From Dallia pectoralis (lineage: Eukaryota; Chordata; Actinopteri; Esociformes; Umbridae), in the NCBI GenBank assembly GCA_029465975.1, contig CM055753.1, positions 4,018,795 to 4,082,794 on the forward strand: a DNA stretch of 64,000 bases, read 5' to 3'. A model generated the notes under the pieces. It was not told where the DNA came from. It ran no database searches and saw only the letters and a list, made by a program, of their open reading frames with translations. Positions within the stretch are counted from its first letter, which is position 1. The number at the start of each line of letters is the position of its first letter. The translations under genes were made by a program, and so were the position numbers. Of this stretch, positions 1 to 10,632 are shown piece by piece.

Positions 1-1770
1 ACACACACTCATCCATCTCCATGCTCCTTCATCATCCTCCTCCACACAATACACACACTCATCCATCTCCATGCTCCTTCATCATCCTCCTCCACACAAT
101 ACACACACTCATCCATCTCCATGCTCCTTCATCATCCTCCTCCACACAATACACACACTCATCCATCTCCATGCTCCTTCATCATCCTCCTCCACACAAT
201 ACACACACTCATCCATCTCCATGCTCCTTCATCATCCTCCTCCACACAATACACACACTCATCCATCTCCATGCTCCTTCATCATCCTCCTCCACACAAT
301 ACACACACTCATCCATCTCCATGCTCCTTCGTCCTCCTCCTCCACACAATACACACACTCATCCATCTCCATGCTCCTTCATCATCCTCCTCCACACAAT
401 ACACACACTCATCCATCTCCATGCTCCTTCGTCCTCCTCCTCCACACAATACACACACTCATCCATCTCCATGCTCCTTCGTCCTCCTCCTCCACACAAT
501 ACACACACTCATCCATCTCCATGCTCCTTCATCATCCTCCTCCACACAATACACACACTCATCCATCTCCATGCTCCTTCATCATCCTCCTCCACACAAT
601 ACACACACTCATCCATCTCCATGCTCCTTCATCATCCTCCTCCACACAATACACACACTCATCCATCTCCATGCTCCTTCGTCCTCCTCCTCCACACAAT
701 ACACACACTCATCCATCTCCATGCTCCTTCGTCCTCCTCCTCCACACAATACACACACTCATCCATCTCCATGCTCCTTCGTCCTCCTCCTCCACACAAT
801 ACACACACTCATCCATCTCCATGCTCCTTCATCATCCTCCTCCACACAATACCCACACTCATCCATCTCCATGCTCCTTCGTCCTCCTCCACACAATACA
901 CACACTCATCCATCTCCATGCTCCTTCATCATCCTCCTCCACACAATACACACACTCATCCATCTCCATGCTCCTTCGTCCTCCTCCTCCACACAATACA
1001 CACACTCATCCATCTCCATGCTCCTTCGTCCTCCTCCTCCACACAATACACACACTCATCCATCTCCATGCTCCTTCATCATCCTCCTCCACACAATACA
1101 CACACTCATCCATCTCCATGCTCCTTCATCATCCTCCTCCACACAATACACACACTCATCCATCTCCATGCTCCTTCATCCATCCTCCTCCACACAATAC
1201 ACACACTCATCCATCTCCATGCTCCTTCATCCTCCTCCTCCACACAATACACACACTCATCCATCTCCATGCTCCTTCATCATCCTCCTCCACACAATAC
1301 ACACACTCATCCATCTCCATGCTCCTTCATCATCCTCCTCCACACAATACACACACTCATCCATCTCCATGCTCCTTCATCATCCTCCTCCACACAATAC
1401 ACACACTCATCCATCTCCATGCTCCTTCATCATCCTCCTCCACACAATACACACACTCATCCATCTCCATGCTCCTTCATCATCCTCCTCCACACAATAC
1501 ACACACTCATCCATCTCCATGCTCCTTCATCATCCTCCTCCACACAATACACACACTCATCCATCTCCATGCTCCTTCATCATCCTCCTCCACACAATAC
1601 ACACACTCATCCATCTCCATGCTCCTTCATCATCCTCCTCCACACAATACACACACTCATCCATCTCCATGCTCCTTCATCATCCTCCTCCACACAATAC
1701 ACACACCCATCCTTCATCTTTGTCCTCCTCCTCCACACAATACACACACACACACAGACTCATCCGTCTT
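1..1770. repeat. 50-bp minisatellite, about 34 copies
   Basis: A head-to-tail array with a 50-bp period fills the left edge and continues beyond it. Each unit runs ACACACACTCATCC, then a CTCC/TCC-rich stretch, and ends in CACACAAT. Two unit types differ at one spot (ttcATCATCctcc or ttcGTCCTCctcc). The GTC type is found only between about 300 and 1040; the last units are all the ATC type. One unit near 880 lacks 3 bp and one near 1180 gains 1 bp. The plus strand has no stop codon in any frame of the unit, so long open frames exist in all three phases, but they are artefacts. It probably lies in an FHL3 intron, because the first FHL3 exon in the window follows at 2545. Confidence 0.97.
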
Positions 1771-2544
1771 CATTCGCTCTCCCCGCCTGACGGGTTCTGT
1801 AAGAGAAAAAACACGTACGCGTACTATGTCAAGTCAAACGGATTATTATTGTTTTCGCCCAGAACGTCGGGAGATATTCATCATGTGCTGCCTGGGAAGG
1901 GTTCTGCTGACGTTGCCATTAACCTGGAACATGCAGATGGTGGTGGGATTGTTCCGGGCACTGTTTCAATATTTACTAAAATGGTTTATAATGAAGTTAG
2001 ATTTATGCTGTAAAACCTTGTAAACTGGTCCATTCGCAGTCACGGTCACAGAAAATGATGAACGTAAAAATGGCGAATGTGAACCAAAGCGTAGGGTGTT
2101 CGGACGTGTGGGTAGATTGGGGGAGATTGTACTGCGTCCAGGAAAATCGAGTGTCAAAAATGTTTAGTGACTAGAAATCAATGGTTAAGTTACGCTAAAG
2201 CCAAGGGCAGAAACTAGAAAAAACAGACAAGTATATATATTGTATGTAAATATGTTGTAAATCAATAAATTGGCAATAAATTGACCACACAACGTCCAAT
2301 TTGAAAACAAGAACATTTTATGAACACATTTAACTTGTCGTCGTTAATGTGTCTCTCTTCATGGTCTAAACGAGCAGCATAGTTTTCATTTTTCGCATTT
2401 TATTACGTGTTACAATTCCATTTATTTATTTATCCGCCATAACAACCCACACATCCTCTAATATCTCTGCCCACCAGCTGATTTGAATGGTCTTTCCCAG
2501 GTTGTGTAACTCTGACCCTGTCCTTTCAACCTCTCCCTACCCAG
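1771..2544. other. FHL3 intron sequence, no exon seen
   Basis: AT-rich, non-repetitive sequence between the minisatellite and the first recognisable FHL3 exon. I looked for the N-terminal half-LIM exon (start codon plus CxxC pairs) and did not find it here, so it should lie upstream of position 1. Confidence 0.6.
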
Positions 2545-2719
2545 GAGCTGTTCTACGAGGACAGGCACTACCACGAGCCGTGTTTTCGATGTTTCCGCTG
2601 CGACCGCTCCCTTGCGGACGAGCCCTTCACCAGCCAGGGGGAGGCGCTGCTGTGTAATGACTGCTATTGCAACGAGTTCTCCTCCAAGTGTGTGGCCTGT
2701 GACAAGACTGTCATGCCAG
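2545..2719 (+). CDS. fhl3: FHL3 exon: second half of LIM1 and start of LIM2
   Basis: It begins after CTACCCAG and ends CCAG|GTAGG in phase 1. It encodes 58 residues, including HEPCFRCFRC and LLCNDCYC, then the first CxxC (CVACDK) of LIM2. Confidence 0.95.
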
Positions 2720-5700
2720 GTAGGACCGACTCCGGTCGCTGGTTGTTTTTTGAACAAGGAATTGGCAGTAGACAGTGAAGGAAGAATGTATTTGATGCCC
2801 TGCTGATATTGTACGTTTGCCCACTGACAAAGTCATGACCAGTCTATTATTTTAATGGTAGGTTTATTTGAACAGTCATAGACATGATAACAACAACATA
2901 ATCCAGAGTACGGCATTTTAAAGACTTGATTTGCATTTTACTTCTCCAAATAAGTCTTTGACCCCTTTGCACAACATGACTTTATACTTGGTCGCAAAAC
3001 CAATGTTGGCAATCACAGAGGTCCGACGTTTCTTGTAGTTGGCCACCAGGTTTGCACACTTCTCAGGAGGGATTTTGTCCCAGTCCTCAGATCCTCTCCA
3101 AGTCATTAAGGCTTTGAGGCTGATGTTTGGCAACTCAAACCTTCTGCTCCCTCCACAGATTTTCTATTGGATAAAGGTATTGAGACTGGCTAGGCCACTC
3201 CTGGACCTTAATTTGCTTCTTCTTGAGGCACTTGGTTGTTGCCTTGTCTGTTTTGGGTCATTGTCATGCGGTACATGGCACTTTCATCCATTGTCCTTTT
3301 GATGCGGTGAAGTTGTCCTGTCCCCTTAGCAGAAAAACATCCCCAAAGCATAATGTTTCCACCTTCATGTTTGACGGCAGGGATAGTGTTCGTAGACAGC
3401 ATTCTTCCTCATCCAAACACAGCGAGTTCAGTTATTGCCAAATAGTTGGATTTTGGTCTCATCCGACCACACCACATTCACCCAGTTCTCCTCTGAATCA
3501 TTCCGATGTTCAATGACAAACTTCAGAGGGGCCTGTACATGTGCTTTCTTGAGCAGACCTTGTGGGCGCTGCAGGATTTCAGTCCTTCGCGGCGTAGTGT
3601 GTTACCAATTGTTTTCCTGGTGACTATGGTCAGTTTCAGCTGAACACAGAGAACATTGAGCCCTGTTAACTGCTGCCAACCATAGAATTATCCACAGAAT
3701 ATATGTCATGTATTTATGTTATGTAGTGCTTCCCTTACCGTGCACCTGTGATTTTAAGTGAATAACTTTTTGTCACAGGGTTATTCTGCATAGGATTACC
3801 GTACATAGATTTCCCCGTCTTATCAATCACACATATTCTATCATAGAATATGATTGTGTGGACAGGTGTCTTCAATACAGGTAACAAGTGGAGATTAGGA
3901 GCACTCCATTTAAGGTTCTTGCTGATTGACAGGTGATCAAATACTTATTTAACTTAGTAAAATCTGAATCAATTTGTAACTGATTTGAAATGGGTTATTC
4001 TCATTGTTGTTGTTTGTTATTCTGTCTCTCACTGTCTCTCCCTCAGTTGAGAGTCTCTTTTTTAATGGTTAATGTATCTTGTGGTTTAGTTGCTAAGGTG
4101 TGACACACCTTCGATGTGACAGTGATTGTCTAGTCGCGACTCGCTTGACTGAATGTGCCTTTCAGCTGATCTCTGGCCCCGGGGCCTTGATGACGACATG
4201 ACAGCATTATAAAACAAGCTGGGACCCGGATGTGTTTACTGCAGTTAAATGCTACACTATATATATAAAATGGCACACAATCCTGTAATTGCGGTGACTA
4301 CGCTGACACAGATTATTAATCAAACCTGTCTGGTCTTCCATTTCTCAATCTTTCTTTCTTTGCCTCAATCTCTCCCTCCCTCCCTCGTTCTCACTCGGCC
4401 AGGCTCGAAGAAGTTGGAGTACGGGGGTTCTGCCTGGCACGAGAACTGCTTCGTGTGCCACGGCTGTGAGAAGCCCATCGGCGACCAGTCCTTCATCCCG
4501 GACAAAAACAACTACTTCTGTGTGCCTTGTTACGAGGGCAGATTCGCCCCACGATGCAGCCAATGCAAAAAGGTGAACAGTGGTCTTACGTACCCCGACA
4601 ACCCGTCGCTCACCCGCCACCCTTACTGATGTTCTCGCCGCGTAAACCCGGGTTCCCCTCGAGAACCCGTTGGATCCGGCCAGTGTGGTTGACGGGTTTG
4701 TGTCCTCCGTAGGTGCTGGTGTCCGGCGGCGTGACCTATAAGGATGAGATCTGGCACAAGGAGTGTTTTGTGTGCCGGGGCTGTAAGGCGCAGCTGGCCG
4801 GTCAGCCGTTCACGTCTCAGGGAGACACGCCGTACTGTGTCAAGTGCTTCAGCAACCTCTATGCCCAGAAGTGTGCCGCCTGTAACTCGGCCATCACAGG
4901 TTACCTACTTCTCCTTACGACCAGATAACATGGGCCGCTGTGAAACCGGGTCTGTTACAAAGTACAAGGCATCCGGGCGACGTCCCTGGAGGACTCTCTA
5001 TTGATCGATGTGCTTCTTTCACAAGCACCGTAGAGCCTCGGTCCAAATGAGTGCCTTCTGGGAAAAGAGTGGTTCTCGGTAGAAACACAATGGGTTCCCA
5101 TTGTTCTACTCTGTAGCAGACCAGAACACAACGGCCTTGGTTACGGACCACAGACGTCCTGTAAACACCCTAAGAGAGCCAGTGGCTATGTTTAGAAAGC
5201 CAGTGTTTCAGCTGAACACAGAGAACATTGAGCCCTGTTAACTGCTGCCAACCATAGAATTATCCACAGAATATATGTCATGTATTTATGTTATGTAGTG
5301 CTTCCCTTACCGTGCACCTGTGATTTTAAGTGAATAACTTTTTGTCACAGCGTTATTCTGCATAGGATTACCATACATAGATTTTTATCAATCACAACAC
5401 GATGCTCCAAAAATAAAGCAAAAACCAGGTTTCTAGAAAGTTCTGCAAATGAATAAAAACAACTAAAACAGAACTATTTTGACATAGAGAACCAACACAT
5501 TTCTTCAGCATTGAACTTCCCCGACAACAAAGTGGCCTCCATCATTTTTAAACGGAAGAACTTTAGAACAAACCACACCAACTGAGCAATTGGGGGGAAA
5601 GGGCCTTGATCTGGGATGTGACCAAGAACCTGATGATGAAGGAGCTACAAAGATCCTTTATGGAGATGCCTTCCAGAAGGACAACTATCTTTGCAGCACT

Positions 5701-6394
5701 CCATAATCAGGTCTTTATGGTGGAGTGGCTAGAAGGAAGCCACACCTCAGTAAATGGCGCATGGCCGTCCAATGTATCTCAGACCAATGAGAAACAAGAT
5801 TATATGGTTTGATGAAATTAAGATAGTCTGAATGCCAAGCCTCCAGACAGCCCTTATCACCTGACCGATACGCTTCCTACTGTGAAGCGTAATGCTGCGG
5901 TGATGTTTTCGGAAGAATAGGAGAAACCCTCTAAATACAGGTGTATTTTAAATACAGGTGAAGCTCGTAGCCTCATAACCAAAACTCAAAGCTTTAACCG
6001 CTGCCAAAGGTCCTAGAGTAGCGTACTGAGAAAAGTATCTGAATGCTTAAGTAATCGTGATATTCTTTTTAATAAATTAGCAAAAAAGGTTTTTGCTCGG
6101 TCATAATGAAAAGGCTGGAATTATAAAAGGTTGCAATGTGAAAAAGAAATGTAAAAGTGAACTGGTCTGAATACTTCACAAATGCAATGTAAGGAATATT
6201 ATTATACAGATGCTAACAAGTCTTTTTCACCCCCAGGGTTTGGCGAGGGGAAATACATTTCCTTCCAGGACCGGCAGTGGCACCAGCCCTGCTTCAAGTG
6301 TTCCTGCTGCTCTGTCTCCCTGGTTGGTGCCGGATTCTTCCCCGACCGGGACCAAATCCTGTGTGCCGACTGCAACAACGACCAAGATAACTAA
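2545..6394 (+). CDS. fhl3: FHL3, four and a half LIM domains protein 3 (5' part missing)
   Basis: Four coding exons are visible: 2545-2719, 4403-4572, 4713-4899 and 6237-6394 (stop TAA). All have AG/GT borders and phases that join (1, 0, 1). They give 229 residues; human FHL3 has about 280, so the half-LIM and the first zinc-ligand pair of LIM1 lie off the left edge. Read in order: the rest of LIM1 (starts ELFYEDRHYHEPCFRC), LIM2 (CVACDK... to FAPRC), LIM3 (CSQCKKVLVSGGVTYKD...) and LIM4 (CAACNSAITGFGEGKY...), each with the Cys/His spacing of LIM zinc fingers. Phrases such as ELFYEDRH, SLADEPFT, CNDCYC, KLEYGG and GGVTY fit FHL3 better than FHL1 or FHL2; the paralogue choice also fits synteny with MEAF6 and MAP7D1. 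Known family role: LIM-only scaffold at actin and focal structures and nuclear cofactor in muscle. It converges with MEAF6. Confidence 0.94.
2802..4078 (-). mobile_element. Tc1-like transposon relic, minus strand, interrupted
   Basis: From about 2802 (gtttgcccactgacaaag) to about 4078, the sequence follows a common fish Tc1-like element in reverse orientation. Transposase relics on the minus strand near 3208-3402 include HEGGNIMLWGCFSAKGTGQL, part of the DDE catalytic region. The outer parts carry the element's typical ends, for example the 'atcaaatacttatttaact' tail near 3938. About 400 bp of the usual middle is replaced by a foreign 198-bp segment at 3633-3830. It is clearly inactive and lies in an FHL3 intron. 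Confidence 0.85.
3633..3830. repeat. 198-bp direct repeat, copy A
   Basis: It begins gtttcagctgaacacagaga and ends tatcaatcac. Copy B at 5205-5395 differs by two substitutions and one small indel (ttccccgtct against ttt). Copy A sits inside the Tc1 relic, so it was inserted or moved after the Tc1 arrived. No clear terminal inverted repeat is visible. Confidence 0.9.
4403..4572 (+). CDS. fhl3: FHL3 exon: LIM2
   Basis: It starts after CTCGGCCAG and ends AAAAAG|GTGAAC in phase 0. It encodes SKKLEYGGSAWHENCFVC through APRCSQCKK, which is the body of LIM2 and the first CxxC of LIM3. Start phase 1 and the end phase of the next exon (1) make the pair 4403-4572 plus 4713-4899 a symmetric 357-nt (119-codon) block. 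Confidence 0.95.
4713..4899 (+). CDS. fhl3: FHL3 exon: LIM3
   Basis: It follows a short 140-bp intron (TCCGTAG acceptor) and ends ATCACAG|GTTACC. It encodes VLVSGGVTYKDEIWHKECF and the second finger CVKCFSNLYAQKC, then CAACNSAIT, the start of LIM4. Confidence 0.95.
5205..5395. repeat. 198-bp direct repeat, copy B
   Basis: Second copy of the 3633-3830 module, in the same orientation, just before a second Tc1-like relic. The near identity points to a recent duplication or gene conversion. Confidence 0.9.
5405..6120 (+). mobile_element. Tc1-like transposon relic, plus strand
   Basis: The left end (aaaaataaagcaaaaaccag near 5410) and right end (tttttaataaattagcaaaa near 6070) are the inverted terminal regions of a Tc1 family common in salmonid-type fish. 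The relic of the transposase frame runs near 5515-5812 (KGLDLGCDQEPDDEGATKI region, many breaks). It is of a different Tc1 subfamily from the 2802-4078 relic, heavily deleted and inactive. Confidence 0.8.
6237..6394 (+). CDS. fhl3: FHL3 last coding exon: LIM4
   Basis: The acceptor is CACCCCCAG. The exon encodes GFGEGKYISFQDRQWHQPCF, a second finger ending ILCADC, and a short acidic tail NNDQDN before TAA. The length and end fit the usual FHL C terminus. Confidence 0.95.
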
Positions 6395-6975
6395 TGAGCA
6401 TCACTGTCTCTGTCCTTCAACTGCCTTTAAAACAAGCACAAAGTGTTTATTCCAGTTTAAAAGTTGAATTCTGCTTTTCAGAGAAAACACGGAGTCAACT
6501 CTAAACAACAGCAAATATATTTTGAAACGGAAATATTTTATACACTTTTTTGTTTTGCATGTCTGCCTCTGCTACTGGTTTTTCTTACATGCAAAAATCA
6601 CAAGGATAATGTATTAGCAAATGCTTCGATTTTTATAATTGTATATAGAAATATATATATATGAAAGAATACATGGACTTTTCTTATTCCAAATACTTGT
6701 ATTCCAAATACATGTATTAATTCACTTGGCATGCGTTCCCTGAAAACGTGGTTAATGGTGTGATTAGCTTAAAAGAAAAAACAGAATTACATTCTGGTCA
6801 GAGACCAGCTTGTCATTTTACTTACATTTTTACTATCACCTATGTTTGTATTCTTTAATAATGTAACAGAAAAAAACTACGTATTCCTCATGCCTTGTTT
6901 AGTTTAAGAACTTTAGCTAAAGTAATGCCATCTAAATTATGTATTGTAAACAATAAAACACACTGAGATCCGGAT
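6395..6975 (+). promoter_or_regulatory. fhl3: FHL3 3' UTR with poly(A) signal
   Basis: AT-rich sequence after the stop. The best poly(A) signal is AATAAA at 6952-6957. The cleavage site is not determinable from sequence alone. Confidence 0.6.
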
Positions 6976-8935
6976 ACAGTATCTTTGAGGACATCGGTAT
7001 AATTACAAGATCCCTAAGGCAGTGTAGCGCTTAACACACAATTTAAAAACAGCCTTCTGTGATTTGATCTTTTTTTGGCTGTGCCAAGTTGTTTCTATGT
7101 GGTGTAAGACCAGGGTGGTGCCCAATACTCTGAAATACAGTGAGGGGGGGGTAGGCAGATCAACACAAAAAGCATTGAAGCCAAGAACAAAGACTCTTTA
7201 CACAGAGTGGAATGTAGTTTCCCTCAACTCCATCACAAGCTCCATATGTGTGCCTATTGTGTTGGACAATATATTGATAAATAAAGGAATTGCTTCTTTT
7301 TTATAATGGCATGGTTATAATTCACTGTATTATCCTAATATCCTTTCAAGTCCACGTTCTGGGTCACATGGGGTTGAGAGCAAGACACAACACTGTTGAT
7401 GCGTTAATAACATAATTAAATGTCCATATTAGTCTGTAGTTGGTAGAACGTCACCGGAAATGAGCACTGATGAACTCTGAAATCACAGGGCATCGACTTG
7501 TGACACATTCTCTCAGGCCAGCAGAGCTTCACACTCAGGCCAGTAGCAAGACTTACAACAACTACCCAGACAATATATAACTTACATATGGTTGCCTTTG
7601 TGTCCGTCATCTCGTAGGCTTTCAAATGCATGTTTCTAAAGTTTTGTGCACACTAAAATTGACCACCTTTGATTACCTTCCAGTCTGAACTATTACTTTC
7701 ATGCGAGGGGCAGTTGTTGACGCATCGTGATTTCTTTAAGCTTTGTCGACGTTCCCACATTTAAAATAACAAAGACAACACACGTAGCTCGCCTCCTAAC
7801 CCAACAGAAGTCTAATGACATCAACAATCCATAAAAAAACAGGAGTACGGTTGTGTTTAGAAGAAAGAAATAATTATAGCTTTTCCCATGACTCCTCCTA
7901 GGATACGGCTGACCTTGTAAAATCCCACAAGGAGTATCGTGGTCGTGTTTCCAGCACCTACTGACCACTCAGCAGAGTCAATATGCAGCCGTGTCCCAAA
8001 CAGCTGTTTAAAGTACAAGTGTGTACTATGCGCGGGAAAGGACCCTTGACTGAAACCTATTTAGCGAAGTTGTGATCTGCCAATGGAAACAGCCAAACAA
8101 ATTAGCCCTAACATGACGTGACCGCCCACCCATACATTACTGAATTACAGGCCTCGTAATGCAAAGGCTCTCAAACAGGATACAAAGACAAGCACCAATG
8201 TGTTGGATTTAAATGTGGTCACGTTTTGAGGAGAAAAATGTCACACCCTAAGTTTCCATTATGAAATGACCGAAATAAACCAGTCGCCCAACCCTGTCGT
8301 AAAAATGTTTGCATTTTTTAAGCCGTTATGCGCAGCCCTTTGTTCCAATCACAATGTTTCCATGGAGCATAAAACAACTCCAGGCCCACATTAAATTCCT
8401 TCAGTAGAAACACTGAATTAACGTTTTTACCTGTTACGCATTACTGACTCATGGGATGAATGTGACCAGGTCTAGCCACATGCTTGTAGCGTCAGATTCC
8501 AAGGCAGTCAGCAGACACTAGCAGAGACGACGAGGGGAGAACGTGTATTTCAACTAGACTCTGTGGTTTTGGCAGGGAAGGGAAATGAGTATGTCATATT
8601 GAAAACAACCCATCATTGTGCTTTATGTGGCATTTCTAGAGTGGAGGTTTTTAAAGGAAAACTATTCATATACACCACATGTTCTCATACAGGACACACC
8701 AACAAGAATACCTGATACGAGGGAAAGTAACCATGCGAAGAAGCAGCAGAGAAAGAAAGATGTAACATTATAATTCACTTAAATGGTGTGGCGAAAGTAC
8801 TGCTAACCGAGGAATGCATTCCACTGAACTCACTTATTCCAGGCAGCTTCTCCATTCCTGTTTAACTATGTCTGGGTGTCTTCAGTGAGATGGCCCCTAG
8901 GACCATACAGACAGTGTCCTAAATGGCTGCCTATT

Positions 8936-8992
8936 CACACATACATACATACATATATATATACACACACACACACATATATATATATTACT
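8936..8992. repeat. Compound CATA/TA/CA microsatellite
   Basis: Runs of CATA, TATA, CACA and TATA dinucleotides in succession. Confidence 0.9.
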
Positions 8993-9214
8993 TATTGTCA
9001 GTTGTGGGGTGTGCAATTACAGAATGTGACGCATGCCAAGAAATTCATTATTAATTGATATTTGGGCATTTATGTATTTGAAAACATGATATTGAATCCA
9101 TCAATGGCCAGTGAACCCACTTTAGACATAAGCTTATTGAATTAGATTAGGACTATAAGACATGTAAGGCCTTGTTTTGAATACCGTCAGACTGGTATTA
9201 TGAAGTAAAGCAAC

Positions 9215-9395
9215 ATAATGAACATGCGGTAACGCACATAACCATTACATTCACTAGTGAACATGTGGTAACGCACATAACCATTACATTCACTAGTGAA
9301 CAGTGACATTCACTAGAGACCATGCGGTAACGCACATAACCATTAACGCACATAACCATTACATTCACTAGAGACCATGAGGTAACGCATATAAC
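9215..9395. repeat. 39-bp tandem repeat, 4-5 irregular copies
   Basis: Units contain atgcggtaacgcacataacc followed by attacattcactag. The third and fourth units carry internal deletions and duplications (cattaacgcacataaccatt). Confidence 0.85.
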
Positions 9396-9782
9396 CTTCA
9401 CACCACTAATCATCAAACCAATAGACAAACTGCCAACGTTCCATCAACACAACCAAAAAATATCTGAATCTAGCCACGATACCATGCACATTGTCCAATC
9501 AGAACAGCTCAATCACATGGAACATTTCACATAGAAATAGCTTAGAACAGGCTGTCATAAGGTTGACCTCAGACAAGCACAAACTGTATTCTTAAAAAAA
9601 CAAACTCATCTGAACTGCCCCCCAAAGGAACAGTATAAAGAGATTCGGGTGTGGAAACAACAGTTGTTTTAACCATACTTGAGTGTCAGAATAATTCGGT
9701 CTGAACGCAGTAAAACGCAGTATCCAAACAACGTTAGCAGTTTCACATCTCCCTGGAATAGTGGAATTACTGACAGATGTGA

Positions 9783-9875
9783 ACGTGTCCCAAATGTGAC
9801 TGTATTCGCTATGTAGTGCAGAACATTTCACCAAAATCCTATGGGAGAACAGCGTGCATAATAGGGGCCAGAGAA
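9783..9875. mobile_element. Palindromic MITE copy
   Basis: It carries the family's marks: GTGTCCCAAATG at the left, a central 'ctatgtagtgca' and a 'aataggggcca' right arm. No coding capacity. Confidence 0.55.
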
Positions 9876-10214
9876 GACGAAGACATGAGACATCGTAGGA
9901 CTTGAAACAGGGTGCTGAGGTCAAAGGTCACAGGCATTTACAGGCAACAAGTCAGAGACACACAGAAACATAATTGTTTGCAGACATGAAGCACAATTTG
10001 TTTAGTCATTAACAGTTCTGGGAATTCGAGACTATTCATATCGGGAAACAATTATTTTTACAAGTGATTTGAATTGGAATGGAATAGAGCTCAACCCTGA
10101 TCTCAAACTCTTACATTCACGGTTTCCCTCCATTCCAGAACAGCGGAGGGGAACTTAAGACGATAATTATTGGGACATACAACAGAGTAGATTCAGTGAT
10201 GAATAACAAATTAA

Positions 10215-10632
10215 TACTAGAGTAATTTCACCGTTTTATTACAATTTATGCACAGAAAAAATACAAAATAAACAGATACTCTACCCAATGATAATAAAAA
10301 GTAAATGGTTCCCAGATTAGGAGCGGGAATGGTGAGAGTTCTATAACAAATATAGAGGACTATACAATAAGGTGTTATCCAATCCACACCTCTGCGTGGA
10401 GCATCATGCAATAACGTACCATGTACTTGACTGCAGGGGAATAATAAAACAACCATCTCCCTACCAGGTGAAAAGGTTGTTTCATGCAATCTACACGAAA
10501 AACGCAGAAATAAAAGACGATAAACAAGAGCAAACAAAGTTCTCAAGGTCAGGAGAAGATGACTCTGCTTCACCCTAGACCTCTTCTGTCTGGGCTTTGG
10601 GTCTCAATTATACCGCTTCCGATCTCTTGTCA
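10215..10632 (-). promoter_or_regulatory. meaf6: MEAF6 3' UTR with poly(A) signal
   Basis: Minus-strand AATAAA at 10240-10235 marks the likely transcript end near 10215. Confidence 0.6.

Larger units (their letters stand above)
6976..10214. other. Spacer between convergent FHL3 and MEAF6
   Basis: No coding exon recognised. It contains degenerate palindromic-MITE pieces near 7989-8050 and 8910-8935, a CATA/CA/TA microsatellite at 8936-8992, a small tandem repeat at 9215-9395 and a better-preserved MITE at 9783-9875. Confidence 0.6.

Noticed and set aside
1800..2013. A coding exon of FHL3 just after the minisatellite
   Set aside because: The open frame there lacks the CxxC pairs of the half-LIM and has no matching donor phase to the exon at 2545.
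21..2023. Three long overlapping plus-strand open frames of 589-650 codons
   Set aside because: They are the 50-bp minisatellite read in each of its three frames; the period is not a multiple of three and the unit has no stop. No gene-like composition.
2802..6120. A long inverted repeat made by the two Tc1 relics around the FHL3 LIM2/LIM3 exons
   Set aside because: They are in opposite orientation but belong to different Tc1 subfamilies, so extended pairing is not expected.
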